From an uncultured Lachnospiraceae bacterium (GTDB taxonomy: Bacteria > Bacillota > Clostridia > Lachnospirales > Lachnospiraceae), in the NCBI GenBank assembly GCA_910586205.1, contig CAJUGD010000021.1, forward strand, positions 3,369 to 67,368: DNA of 64,000 nucleotides, in the 5' to 3' direction. This document shows, piece by piece, positions 44,260 through 53,282 of this stretch. The notes beneath the pieces are model-generated. The model was given only the letters and a program-made list of their open reading frames with translations, was not told the origin of the DNA and made no database searches. The translations under genes were made by a program, and so were the position numbers. Position 1 is the first letter of the stretch. Every line of letters begins with the position of its first letter.

Positions 44260-44400
44260 ACCTTGGTCCTCCTTTACTTTTTTCCAGGAAATGCAGCCCG
44301 TCGGTGTGACTTACTGCACTGCTTATTTGGTTGCCCTTATTATAAGGCGCATTTTCTGTTTTGTGTCTGAATCCCGTTTCACAGCTATTAGGAAAAAAAC

Positions 44401-44415
44401 AAGGAACCGTTCCTT
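44401..44415. promoter_or_regulatory. Perfect 15-bp palindrome, candidate operator of PTS operon
   Basis: AAGGAACCGTTCCTT has seven-bp perfect arms around one base. It lies about 140 bases upstream of the EIIA start and just past the terminator of the injection-system locus. No adjacent regulator gene is present to assign it to. Confidence 0.45.
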
Positions 44416-44437
44416 ACATTTTAGCACAAAATAAAAA

Positions 44438-44463
44438 GTGCGTAACCTTTGGTGGATACGCAC
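44438..44463 (-). terminator. Terminator at the 3' end of the injection-system locus
   Basis: GTGCGTA and TACGCAC form a stem with a 12-base loop, followed on the minus strand by TTTTTATTTT. It lies 27 bases beyond the last gene of the locus. Confidence 0.8.
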
Positions 44464-44489
44464 CCTTCATTCTCTTAAATCACCTGTTT

Positions 44490-45200
44490 TTATCCTTCCC
44501 CCTCAAACACAACCCCAAACTGCCTAAATACCTCCCGGCAGACGTGGATATTGTAAGGCCCTGTTGCCTTTAAAAGCGCAATCTCGTCTCTTTTCAGGAC
44601 TGCCTTTCCCGTTGGAGATTTGATCCGTTCCCGGTAAATGCGCTCTGCAATCTCCATCCTGGGGGCGTCCATGGAACATTTAGACTCATAATAAGACATT
44701 GCATCCTCAAACGGCATCATCAGAACCTCCAAAATATGTCCGCCGTGTTCAAGCCAGTCCTCATAATTGTCGTGGCTGAAAATCTGGCCTTCTTCCCCCC
44801 AGAAACCTGCCGTCACAAAGGGCAGGCTTTTTTCTCCGGCCTTTATCTCAAAAAGGATTGACAGAGCCTCTGCCATATCTTGAATATCCTCCGGCGCTCC
44901 CCTGTAATGAGACCGGGAATATTCTTCCGATAAAACCAGCTCTGTCCTCTGGCTCATAAAATCACAGAACATACCGAGCATCAGCTCATTCTCCTCATCA
45001 TTGGAAAAGACCAGGGCCGCCTTCTCCCTCTCATCATTATCCACTACATAGATTCCCCCGGACCATTTATTCTCATCTAAGGTAAACGGGTACTCCGCTA
45101 ACATAACGCCGTGGACACAAGAGGCCAGGATACACCCCTCCCACAATTTATGGCTTTCTATGACCAATCGGTTGATCGGTTTGTCTTTAAAATCACTCAT
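44490..45200 (-). CDS. Hypothetical protein, possible immunity protein
   Basis: A 236-residue acidic cytosolic protein I do not recognise. There is no signal peptide or membrane segment. It has an aromatic and acidic central region (HDNYEDWLEHGGHILEVLMM) and a C-terminal helix-rich part. Its place as the last gene of the locus, directly after the HNH nuclease-like gene, together with small size and acidity, fits an immunity protein or a dedicated chaperone, but nothing in the sequence proves it. AAGGGGAACAA precedes the ATG. Confidence 0.6.
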   Translation of the reverse strand: MSDFKDKPINRLVIESHKLWEGCILASCVHGVMLAEYPFTLDENKWSGGIYVVDNDEREKAALVFSNDEENELMLGMFCDFMSQRTELVLSEEYSRSHYRGAPEDIQDMAEALSILFEIKAGEKSLPFVTAGFWGEEGQIFSHDNYEDWLEHGGHILEVLMMPFEDAMSYYESKCSMDAPRMEIAERIYRERIKSPTGKAVLKRDEIALLKATGPYNIHVCREVFRQFGVVFEGEG

Positions 45201-45256
45201 TTGTTCCCCTTATCCGGTACTCCATCTAGCCGGTAATTCAGTAAATCCATCACCTG

Positions 45257-46186
45257 CTATTTCCGTATTTTATCAATTTCCTTTCCCACGTTCCGATTTA
45301 AACTGCCTGCAAAATCACACGGGTTGTCCAAAGCACAGATTTCTTCGTATTCCTTAATAATACTGGGAGGATGAGGAGGCAGCTTTCTTCCCTTTTTCTC
45401 CTGATTCGCTCTGCATAAATGCTGGCATTCAAAAAGCTTATACTTCTTGGTTCCCGACGGAGGAGTATATGGAATCTGTTCGTCTGCCTTCTTCTCGCAA
45501 TCTATGCATGGACAGCCAGGCCATTCATCCTTTTTAATCATATTGGCGCCAATGGTCAGAAAGGCCCCGTTGCAGAACCGGTTGCATCCGCCTTTTGACC
45601 TGGTCTGAATATGATCCACTGACCACTGTTCCTTTGAAAAGGACCCGGAATAGGGAATCATTTCCGTTGACTCAAATATCACCTTCTCACCGTCCATATA
45701 CAGATCGGATCTCATGGTCAAATCATTCGCCACTAAGTTTGCCCGCACAAAAATGGATCTCTGGAAATTGGTAAAACCAGCCGTGTTATAAAGATCAGCC
45801 CCTTTGAGAGCATTCATCCCAGCCGTAATTTCACCTTCCGTTATTTCCGGCAGGGTCAGAACCCTCTCCGTGCTGCTATCCCCCGCCAAAGGATAGAGAT
45901 TGGCAAAAAATTCATTGAATTTCTTATTTTTGTTCCTTTTATTTCTTTTTTCAAACTTTTCTGCCATTTTTTCTAAGGCGTCCTTCGTGGTTACAGCGCC
46001 GTATTTGCTGTAAGCAATCAATCCCATGGCTTTTTTCCGCGTCTCTGGATTACTCCATACGCTTTTTCCATAAGGCAGACGGGAATTGCACTTTAAAAAC
46101 GGATCACAAGGACATAAGTCAGGAGGTTCACAGTCATTTGGCTTTACGGCTTGAACCGCTGCAGGCTTTGCACCAGTCTCATTCAT
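45257..46186 (-). CDS. Probable HNH-nuclease effector of the injection system
   Basis: A 309-residue protein. The N-terminus is Pro/Cys-rich (NDCEPPDLCPCDPFLKCN), the middle basic (KRNKRNKNKKFNEFF), and near residue 200-235 an HNH/ββα-metal-type nuclease motif is seen: WSVDHIQTRSKGGCNRFCNGAF, with the DH pair and two Asn in HNH spacing. It is followed by Cys pairs (CPCIDCEKK) that could bind zinc. It lies behind spike and pentapeptide genes and next to immunity-like genes, so it is a candidate cargo toxin. ATG 46186 with GGAGGTGAGATTG is used; it overlaps the upstream gene by eight bases. Confidence 0.65.
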   Translation of the reverse strand: MNETGAKPAAVQAVKPNDCEPPDLCPCDPFLKCNSRLPYGKSVWSNPETRKKAMGLIAYSKYGAVTTKDALEKMAEKFEKRNKRNKNKKFNEFFANLYPLAGDSSTERVLTLPEITEGEITAGMNALKGADLYNTAGFTNFQRSIFVRANLVANDLTMRSDLYMDGEKVIFESTEMIPYSGSFSKEQWSVDHIQTRSKGGCNRFCNGAFLTIGANMIKKDEWPGCPCIDCEKKADEQIPYTPPSGTKKYKLFECQHLCRANQEKKGRKLPPHPPSIIKEYEEICALDNPCDFAGSLNRNVGKEIDKIRK

Positions 46187-46634
46187 CAATCTCACCTCCT
46201 AATGTCTCGATCCGCTCCAATCCCAGGTTCACATAGCCTCGCCGCAGCAGGCTCTCTGCCAGAGCCAGATTAATCACATACGAAACCTTTTTATAATTGG
46301 GAACCAAAAACACAGGGAGTAACCCCATAGGCTTTACCGCGCTGACTGACCCATCCGGACAAAACCTGGCGTTCTCCACTGCTTGTTCCTTAGGATGAAA
46401 CGCCCAAAAATCCGGTTTCTCTCTCCCCTCCATCACACAGGGAATAAAGTCCATATTCGGCAGATACTGCTCTAGCAGTTCCTTAAAACGATTGCTGATC
46501 AAAGGGCAGGGGCTAAGGGTAAAATCTGGCTCCTCACCCTTTTTTTCCATGCTGCAGATCAGGATATCTTTGTCATGATTCTTCATTTTCATCCTGCATC
46601 CGCCCTCAAAAGGCTTCAATAAAAAATATTCCAT
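46179..46634 (-). CDS. Imm11/DUF1629-like protein, probable immunity protein
   Basis: A 151-residue protein. The block LISNRFKELLEQYLPNMDFIP near residue 45-65 and the late SLLRRGYVNLGLERI segment resemble the Imm11 (DUF1629) family, in which a Ser-x-Arg-hydrophobic helix precedes an F-x-P strand. Such proteins usually neutralise a toxin encoded next door. The gene overlaps the HNH-type effector gene by eight bases, which supports a toxin-immunity pair. AGGAGCAGACCT precedes the ATG. The family match was made by eye only. Confidence 0.55.
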   Translation of the reverse strand: MEYFLLKPFEGGCRMKMKNHDKDILICSMEKKGEEPDFTLSPCPLISNRFKELLEQYLPNMDFIPCVMEGREKPDFWAFHPKEQAVENARFCPDGSVSAVKPMGLLPVFLVPNYKKVSYVINLALAESLLRRGYVNLGLERIETLGGEIDE

Positions 46635-46665
46635 AGGTCTGCTCCTAATCCCTGAATCTCAATCA

Positions 46666-47736
46666 TCAATAGCCGCAAAACCGGACCTGTTCTCTCTGCT
46701 GCCCATCCATTCCATAATAATCTCTGTGGGCATCATTAAAGACAGCCCCTTCCATATCAGCCCCGGAAAAGTCCGCACATTCAATGGCACTGAAGGTAAA
46801 ATCTGCATTCTTTAAACAGCAGTCTTTAAAGCTGGCCGGCTCCAAATCAGGACGCACCCACGAATCACCATTGATTTTACAAGAACTGCGGGTTCCCTCC
46901 AGTACAGACTCCCGCAGATCGGCCCGGTCAAACCGCGCCCCCGGAATCCAGGCTTCATTAAAACATACGTTTTTCATGCTGCTGCCGCAAAACCAAGTCC
47001 CAGTCAAATCAGTGCTCCCAAAGTTACATCCGTCCAGATTGCAGCCGCTGAAATCACATCCCGTCAAATCAAGTCCGGAAAAATCCCATCCGGAAAAATC
47101 CAGCCCTCCAAAATCCCGGAACCGGTACACATCCTTTTCCTTTTTGTCAAACCATTCCTTCATTTCTTTCGGCTCCATAAAAGGAGTAAAGCGGCGGCAC
47201 ACCCAGCCATATCCCATATATTCACAGACACGCACCCGAAACTCCGGGGTAAGTCCCATACCCTCTAGCGTAAGTCCCATTACAGCCCTCTTGCAAGCCA
47301 TATTCACATATTTCCAAAAATACTCTGCTGTCAGGCACATACAATAATTCAGGACACGCTCTGAAAGCTTTGTCCGGTATTTTTTCGCCGGCGCCGCTGC
47401 CGCCTGAATCATTTCTTCAAAAAAGGAAAAAATCCCGCCTGCGTCAATCTCCCCTGCCTGTGCCTGCCCTAAATCTGCATACCAATCCGGTCCGTATACC
47501 AGAATGGGAACCCGGTAATCATGTTGGATGAATCTGGTGCGAAGCATGGTAACCTCCATATATTCCACATCCGGATACCCCTGCTTCTGCATCTTTTTAA
47601 CCTGCATACATGCTGCCTGCAGAGATTCTCTAAAAGCATCTGACAATTCCTCTATATGAGAAAAATAATAGTCATTCACCCCAAGCAAGGCTTTATTCAC
47701 AATTTCCCCGTACTCATTTCTGAAGTTATCATCCAT
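46666..47736 (-). CDS. Pentapeptide-repeat protein
   Basis: A 356-residue protein. Residues about 1-195 are a helical domain of unknown type. From about 200 onward runs a series of A(D/N)Lxx-type pentapeptides (LDFSGWDFSGLDLTGCDFSG, then ARFDRADLRESVLEG, then CADFSGADMEGAVF), which fold into a right-handed quadrilateral beta-helix. In injection loci such proteins serve as adaptors, effectors or DNA-mimicking immunity proteins. It lies directly downstream of the spike gene and may load or shield cargo. GAGGTGAGGGT precedes the ATG. Confidence 0.82.
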   Translation of the reverse strand: MDDNFRNEYGEIVNKALLGVNDYYFSHIEELSDAFRESLQAACMQVKKMQKQGYPDVEYMEVTMLRTRFIQHDYRVPILVYGPDWYADLGQAQAGEIDAGGIFSFFEEMIQAAAAPAKKYRTKLSERVLNYCMCLTAEYFWKYVNMACKRAVMGLTLEGMGLTPEFRVRVCEYMGYGWVCRRFTPFMEPKEMKEWFDKKEKDVYRFRDFGGLDFSGWDFSGLDLTGCDFSGCNLDGCNFGSTDLTGTWFCGSSMKNVCFNEAWIPGARFDRADLRESVLEGTRSSCKINGDSWVRPDLEPASFKDCCLKNADFTFSAIECADFSGADMEGAVFNDAHRDYYGMDGQQREQVRFCGY

Positions 47737-47766
47737 ACCCTCACCTCAAATCCAAATTGCACCCCT

Positions 47767-49431
47767 TTAATTCTCTTTAATCTGGGATGCCTTTAAATTC
47801 ATCGCCCCATCCAGTTTTATAGAACTGCTTTTACAGGAAATCCCTACCTCTGACTTAGCGCTGACCTTAAGCTTTTTATCTGCTGCCTGAACCATATCCT
47901 CCTTGGAAGAAAAGGACAATTTCTTCTGGCTGGCAACCGTCATATTCTTTTCAGAATTAACCACAAACTCATCCTTTGTCTCCATTCCCAGCTTCTTTGC
48001 AGCAGAAAACGTCATCTCCTTACCACTGCTCACCGAAGTCTCGGTTCCTGACATGATGCTGACATCCTTTCCTGCCATTACACTGATCCCTTTTCCCGCA
48101 TTTAAGCTGCCGGCCAATCCTGCATTTAAAATGATGTTGGTCCCGGCTGACAGAGAGATATGGCCTGCTGCCATCATGTCAATGCTGGACAAGGTATTTA
48201 CCGTGATTCCATGCTGGGAAAACACCTCAATTCCGTTATCCTGGTTCAGCTTTATATAAAGCCCGCCTGTTTTTGCCGTAATCAAAATCTCATCCTCACT
48301 GATTTTGATTTCCTTATCATGAGGAGTCCTTAAATATTTCACATTCGGATCACCTGTCTTGTCACTGTCAGCCTGACGATAGGAGGACAGCGCCACAGCC
48401 AGGCTCTCATCCTCTGTGGGAAACTGGATGTTAACCACATCCCCTGTCTCCGGCATGAGATAAAGCCCGGTGTGGTTCTCCGCACTGTAAGGGGTCATAT
48501 ACGGAAAAGCATAGGCTGTGGCCGAATCCTGGCTTTCATCCACACAGAGAAGAACCTTGACCGTGTCCTGATTGACCTCTAACACTTGTCCTGCCAGAGT
48601 CAGACCGGTAATATGCGGATTGGAAACGGCAGGAACTTTCAGTCCGTTTTCCGGACACAGCACATAACGGCATGTAAGCACCGCATCTGCCAGATGAATC
48701 CGGGCTTCCCTCACAAACAAGGCAGTACCGCCATAATCTACCATATCTCCTATAGCGAGCACGCTGTCATCTGCATGAACGATATATTCCAGAGAATCTT
48801 CAGAAGATACGTCCACCCCTGCCCCAAAATGCCGGCGGTAACGCCTTATATTTTTTCCTACTGAAAACCGATAAGAAAGAAGGCTTCCCTTATCATTTCC
48901 CTTTGGGATTCCAAAATAAAATTTCGGTTCCTCCACAGACGGAAGAAGCACAGAATGATTGTGGGAAGCAATCCTCTTTAAAAATTCCCAGTTAGTCTCC
49001 TGATATTGAAGCAGAAGATTGTGAATGGACAAGGGAGAAGCCTCCATACTCATTGAAAGTTCATTCTCTCCTGCCATCAAATCCCCAATCTGCTGATAAT
49101 TCATTCCGGCATCCTGAAAAGAGCGGGAGATCACATCCGTGTCCGCTTTTATGCTGAAGGAAACGGCCCATACTTCCAGATAATAGACCTGCCCTTCAAA
49201 GGAGGCCCTGATATCCTGTACAAGTCCGCTAAAAATCACCCCGTCCTGGTCAGAAACCGTAATCACCGTGGAATCGTCTGTATCCATTACACCAGAATCA
49301 CCGCTTTCCTTTGGTATAATACCCTTTAAATACATGGATGCATGTTGGTTTAGAGACTGTTCCACTTTCATCTCCACAATGCTTTCCACCACAAAAGGAC
49401 TGACGCTCAGTCTGGTCACGTCAATAATCAT
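47767..49431 (-). CDS. VgrG-like spike protein (gp27/gp5-like)
   Basis: A 554-residue protein with the layout of contractile-tail spikes. The N-terminal part resembles gp27/phage late control D (IDVTRLSVSPFVVESIVEMK, NWEFLKRIASHNHSVLLPS). An OB-type gp5 region is near residue 275-350 (AFPYMTPYSAENHTGLYLMPETGD). The C-terminus is a long series of short repeats (AGHISLSAGTNIILNAG, GKDVSIMSGTETSVSSGKEM) like the beta-helix needle. The tip is expected to carry the PAAR-like protein encoded upstream. ATG 49431 with GGAGGAGGAAG is used; it overlaps the micro-ORF by 11 bases. Confidence 0.85.
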   Translation of the reverse strand: MIIDVTRLSVSPFVVESIVEMKVEQSLNQHASMYLKGIIPKESGDSGVMDTDDSTVITVSDQDGVIFSGLVQDIRASFEGQVYYLEVWAVSFSIKADTDVISRSFQDAGMNYQQIGDLMAGENELSMSMEASPLSIHNLLLQYQETNWEFLKRIASHNHSVLLPSVEEPKFYFGIPKGNDKGSLLSYRFSVGKNIRRYRRHFGAGVDVSSEDSLEYIVHADDSVLAIGDMVDYGGTALFVREARIHLADAVLTCRYVLCPENGLKVPAVSNPHITGLTLAGQVLEVNQDTVKVLLCVDESQDSATAYAFPYMTPYSAENHTGLYLMPETGDVVNIQFPTEDESLAVALSSYRQADSDKTGDPNVKYLRTPHDKEIKISEDEILITAKTGGLYIKLNQDNGIEVFSQHGITVNTLSSIDMMAAGHISLSAGTNIILNAGLAGSLNAGKGISVMAGKDVSIMSGTETSVSSGKEMTFSAAKKLGMETKDEFVVNSEKNMTVASQKKLSFSSKEDMVQAADKKLKVSAKSEVGISCKSSSIKLDGAMNLKASQIKEN

Positions 49432-49531
49432 CTTCCTCCTCCTTTTCGCCGTTTTCCTCCCTGTCCTCATTTTCCTTACGTTCCATCAGATCCGCCATCC
49501 AGGCAATCAATTCCTCATCTCCATATCTCAT
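49421..49531 (-). CDS. Acidic 36-residue micro-ORF
   Basis: A short frame of 36 codons runs from an ATG with GGCGGAGG ten bases upstream to a stop inside the spike start (overlap 11 bases). The product starts MRYGDEELIAWMADLM and ends in a strongly acidic EENGEKEEEDDY tail. Its size, own ribosome site and overlap make it look translated, perhaps as a coupling peptide or small chaperone for the spike. No family is recognised. Confidence 0.5.
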   Translation of the reverse strand: MRYGDEELIAWMADLMERKENEDREENGEKEEEDDY

Positions 49532-49560
49532 ACCTGCTATGCCTCCGCCTTTCAGCCTTT

Positions 49561-49887
49561 TTACTGCCCATCCTTCTGAATCTTAATGATCCCGCCCCCG
49601 CAGGCACAGATTGCCATGGAATCGCTCATCAAAGCCGGCATGCCTCCCACCAGCACATTAGTCTTGCCCTTGAGCCAAGCCGCCACCATGGGAGTGCAGG
49701 GAACCGGCGGAGCCATTTTGGCACAGGTTCCGAAAGGCTTAATATTCACCATAGGCTTACAATCCATAATATTTGCTTTTGCCTTCCCGTTAATCTGCAC
49801 CCGGTTCACAGGCAGCACCGTCAAGGTAGAAGGAGCCGCTCCCAGGACACATTTCAATGTAGCTCCGTTTACAACATATTTGCCCAT
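49561..49887 (-). CDS. PAAR-like tip protein (DUF4280 type)
   Basis: A 108-residue protein of the DUF4280 PAAR-like family. It starts GKYVVNGATLKCVLGAAPSTL and contains MVNIKPFGTCAKM, PPVPCTPMVAAWLKG and the terminal MAICACGGGIIKI. The Cys residues are suited to hold the metal at the tip of a spike. Such proteins cap VgrG-type spikes and may be extended by effectors. ATG 49887 with GAGGAGGATTTTATT is used. It lies between the baseplate-like and spike genes. Confidence 0.88.
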   Translation of the reverse strand: MGKYVVNGATLKCVLGAAPSTLTVLPVNRVQINGKAKANIMDCKPMVNIKPFGTCAKMAPPVPCTPMVAAWLKGKTNVLVGGMPALMSDSMAICACGGGIIKIQKDGQ

Positions 49888-49900
49888 AATAAAATCCTCC

Positions 49901-50683
49901 TCAATCAATCATGGTTTTACCGCCCAACCCTTTGGGCTTTTGACGTTTTTCCCCTCCGGATACCAATCTGGCATAAAGCCTTTTCAGCTCCTGGTACCAA
50001 TACCCATTATCCTGTCCCGCAAGAACAGTCCCCTCTCTTGCCGACAAATAGCTTTGTATAAATTGGGCTGAGACACAAGGACTGTTCAAACAGGCCGCAC
50101 TAAAACATAAGTCCAGAGGCTCCGCCTTTGGAGAGCTTAGGACGCCCTTTCCGTATAGACGGAGAATAAAGGGCATAAGCGTGGTTCCTCCCTCAGAGGC
50201 AAAAGGAATATGGACCGGATTCAAGGTATTGAACTCTGTACTCAGGTCATCAAAATCCTGATAATCTTCATAGGCCCTTAGTCTGGCTCCCGGTTCTAAA
50301 AGAAACCGCCCCAATTCATACTCCCCTTCTCCTAAAACCCTGACAGGCTCTAAAGACAGTCCATAGCATTCCGTCTTAAAGTCCAAAGAAGCTCTGCTCT
50401 TTGTCTTCTTTAAAACTACCTGAATCAACTGTCCATATAAGTCAAACTCCAAGCGGGCCTCCTCCTTCATACAGAGAAACGAATCTTTGTGTTTTAGAAT
50501 CCCCGGACCGACTACAATATCCTTCCCATCTCCATGGACCGAAAATCCGGCTATCACTCCGTTTCCATACTCCCCAAAAAGAAGACGGAAGAAATCCGGA
50601 GCATAGTCCCGGATAAAATCCAGAGAATCCCGCTTGAGAATACGTCCTTCTTCAAATACAGGGAAAATCTGCTCTATCTCCAC
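49901..50683 (-). CDS. Putative baseplate/tail-fibre-like protein
   Basis: A 260-residue protein I cannot place in a named family. Near residues 15-55 it reads DSLDFIRDYAPDFFRLLFG then GVIAGFSVHGDGKDIVVGPGIL, a pattern I know from tail-fibre and baseplate N-domains (GVLxGLxVxxxDxxVxVxPG). Later parts include a DDLSTEFNTLNPVHIPFAS segment. It has no signal peptide. GTG 50683 with GGAGG five bases upstream is chosen over 50695. Position beside PAAR and spike genes supports a baseplate role, perhaps the counterpart of TssK or of a wedge protein. Confidence 0.55.
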   Translation of the reverse strand: MEIEQIFPVFEEGRILKRDSLDFIRDYAPDFFRLLFGEYGNGVIAGFSVHGDGKDIVVGPGILKHKDSFLCMKEEARLEFDLYGQLIQVVLKKTKSRASLDFKTECYGLSLEPVRVLGEGEYELGRFLLEPGARLRAYEDYQDFDDLSTEFNTLNPVHIPFASEGGTTLMPFILRLYGKGVLSSPKAEPLDLCFSAACLNSPCVSAQFIQSYLSAREGTVLAGQDNGYWYQELKRLYARLVSGGEKRQKPKGLGGKTMID

Positions 50684-50732
50684 GGCAACCTCCACATTTT
50701 TAAGCCTTCACAAACCTTAAATACTGCCTCCT

Positions 50733-53195
50733 TTAAAACAACCCGCAGAAATAATCCACATGGTTCTCGTCAAACAGGAAACGGCTAACCTTTCCTACAC
50801 TTAAAACCCCCTGTTTTCTGGCAGCCGGAAGCACACAGAAATCCCAGTTCTCCTCCTGGTACACAAACAGCCGGATCTCCTCCTCCCCAATGGAATCAAA
50901 GTCTCCCTGAAACGCCTGGAAGATGGGATAATTCCGAAACAGCCCGTCATAGGAAATGTGCTCAAATGAATCCGTATCCAAATCAACCACCCTTTTTCCA
51001 ACCTCATGCTCCAGTATATCAAATACGGTAAATTCCACCTGACTGGTAGCCGCATGACGCTTTACATAGCCAAAAACACCTCTGTCCGGCTGTCGTCCTG
51101 ATATAATCCGCATCACGGAGCCATCATGAGATTTTACGGTGACAAGAAAAGGAATCTTCCCCTCCTCCTCTGTGATTTCCGGAATGATCTGCCCTCTCTT
51201 TTCCATCTGTCCACGCAGAATCACCCCTTCCAGAGCCCGAAGCTTCAGTCCCTCATCCTTTCCCCGTTTTACCCTGGCCCTGCGCCCTACTGTAAACTCC
51301 CGCAGTGCATCCCGAAATACCGGAATCTGGCAGCTCATGCCGGTAAACTTAATCCGATACCCCATCAATATGCCGTCCTCATTGCATAACGGCTCAATAA
51401 AACGTTTGACAATCCCATAAATTTCCGGGGACATCACCGTCTCTATGGCTTCCTTATCCACAGAAAACTCCATCCGGTATTCCATAATTTTGCCTGACGT
51501 CAGAACATGAACCACGCAAAACTCCTCAAACCGGTCAGGCAGAACAATCCGGTTCACCGGCTCTCCGGAGAAAAAAGCCGCCTTCAAACCCTCCGCCAAA
51601 AACCAAAGCCTGTAAAAATTCTGACGTCTCCATGGCTCCATGGCTTCCGGATTTCCAAATCTGGTAGGAACCGTCTGTTCCGCCTGTTCATACAGACCAT
51701 AAAATCCCTCATAAACCTCCTTGGCGCCGTTATACTGATCCACATAAAAATAAGGATCCTGCAGCCTTTCATCAAAAATATCTTCATCCGAACCCGTCAC
51801 AGCCCACATTACCCGGATTTTTAAATACATAAAAATAAGGCAAGTCAGTCTGTTCCCCCCAAATCCACTGTCTCCGTTAAGATAACGGGTCTTCATCCGA
51901 ACCTTGTAGGCTACCCTGGTATTCTCCGCTTCATGGTCACATAGTACCAGGGATGATGAGCCGGCCCCGCAGTGCAATGCCAGCTCTGCCACGGAATCTT
52001 CCCCCTCAAAATCCCCGCGCCGTATTATCTCTCCATAGACGCAATTTACAGATTCCGAACGCACGCCCTCCACCTGATAATCTGGCAGCAGCGCCTTCAG
52101 CCGCTTAAGTGCCAGACCGCCTCGCTTCTCCGGCATGATAAAACACAGCTTTGTATAATTTCTTCCATGCTCCCCTTTGGCTGCATCAATTATGTACTGA
52201 AAAAACCGGCTTAAAAGCGTATCCGAGGAAATCAAAGCAGCGTTCCCATCCAGGTCACACACATCCAGCATCCTTTCCTCGAATAAGAACAGCTTTAGAT
52301 TGTGGAAAAAAGTCATTCCCTCTCCATAGCCGCTGCGCCGGATTAAACCAAGGGCCTCATGCCCAAAGGAAAATTCCGCCTTCCCGTCCCCACAGCGCTT
52401 CACTGCAGCAGCGCTGGGACACATACGGCTTCCTCCCTCAAACCAGACCTTCAGGATCTTGTCCTCCCCTGCAGCTTGAGGAGCCGCAGATGCCGCCGCC
52501 GTATATCCTGCCCCAAAATCAATTACCAAAGGTTCCTGAGACTGCTTAACCTCCACAATAGAAAGAACCGGAAGCCTTGCCATGGCCCCAGTCACGCTCC
52601 GAACCTTGTCCATACTGCATTTCTGGCTGTTGTACGCCTGAAGCACCTTCAGGCTTGACGGCGCGTCAAACAGCAAAACCTTCAAGTCCTGATAAATCCC
52701 TACGGTAAGAGAACGGGCCATGCGTTTCGGAGAAAGGGTCATGCGCATTCCCTGAACTTCAAATACTGCCAAAACCTCTCCCGCCTCATCCAAAACCGCT
52801 CCCACAAAATACTCTCCGGAAAATCCATGTCTTATGAGAACATCCTCTGCCTCCAGCATCGGCACATCTTTTTTTATCTCAATCTTACTTGGCATCTCCA
52901 GCTTTTCAGCAGCCATAACCGCCTTTGCCGACAAGTCCCTCACAATCCCAACCGATTCATCCCAAAATCCGTCTGCCAGCTCCTCTGACTCCCTGCCCCT
53001 GTAGCGAAACAACAGCTCAATCAACGCCTCCCTGTCCAGACGCTTAGGGTCAATACCGGCTGATCTTGTCATAATCTTCTCTCTGACGCAGATATCACGG
53101 AGCATAAAGGTTCCCATATCCCTTAGCTCGTCCAATGTATAACGCCGGACGCCGTTTTCTCTGCCGTTCTTAAACAGCCTGTATCTGTATGACAC
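50733..53195 (-). CDS. Hsp70/actin-fold ATPase-like protein of the injection locus
   Basis: An 820-residue cytosolic protein. Residues about 225-480 carry actin/Hsp70-type nucleotide motifs: PLVIDFGAGYTAAAS (phosphate-1), FSFGHEALGLIRRSG, and LHCGAGSSSLVLCDHE (phosphate-2), arranged as in the DnaK ATPase domain. The N-terminal 220 residues and the C-terminal 350 residues are unrecognised. No substrate-binding domain of DnaK type is evident. Within a contractile-apparatus locus it may assemble, disassemble or energise parts, perhaps standing in for the missing ClpV unfoldase. That role is inference. The start is GTG with GGAGGAG upstream. Confidence 0.7.
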   Translation of the reverse strand: MSYRYRLFKNGRENGVRRYTLDELRDMGTFMLRDICVREKIMTRSAGIDPKRLDREALIELLFRYRGRESEELADGFWDESVGIVRDLSAKAVMAAEKLEMPSKIEIKKDVPMLEAEDVLIRHGFSGEYFVGAVLDEAGEVLAVFEVQGMRMTLSPKRMARSLTVGIYQDLKVLLFDAPSSLKVLQAYNSQKCSMDKVRSVTGAMARLPVLSIVEVKQSQEPLVIDFGAGYTAAASAAPQAAGEDKILKVWFEGGSRMCPSAAAVKRCGDGKAEFSFGHEALGLIRRSGYGEGMTFFHNLKLFLFEERMLDVCDLDGNAALISSDTLLSRFFQYIIDAAKGEHGRNYTKLCFIMPEKRGGLALKRLKALLPDYQVEGVRSESVNCVYGEIIRRGDFEGEDSVAELALHCGAGSSSLVLCDHEAENTRVAYKVRMKTRYLNGDSGFGGNRLTCLIFMYLKIRVMWAVTGSDEDIFDERLQDPYFYVDQYNGAKEVYEGFYGLYEQAEQTVPTRFGNPEAMEPWRRQNFYRLWFLAEGLKAAFFSGEPVNRIVLPDRFEEFCVVHVLTSGKIMEYRMEFSVDKEAIETVMSPEIYGIVKRFIEPLCNEDGILMGYRIKFTGMSCQIPVFRDALREFTVGRRARVKRGKDEGLKLRALEGVILRGQMEKRGQIIPEITEEEGKIPFLVTVKSHDGSVMRIISGRQPDRGVFGYVKRHAATSQVEFTVFDILEHEVGKRVVDLDTDSFEHISYDGLFRNYPIFQAFQGDFDSIGEEEIRLFVYQEENWDFCVLPAARKQGVLSVGKVSRFLFDENHVDYFCGLF

Positions 53196-53282
53196 GCCTC
53201 CGACTCCTCCCTTTTTCCATTATATACTCACCAAATCTCGCTATGCCTAATTTTGTGAGATGATTTCTGCCGCGACAGCACA

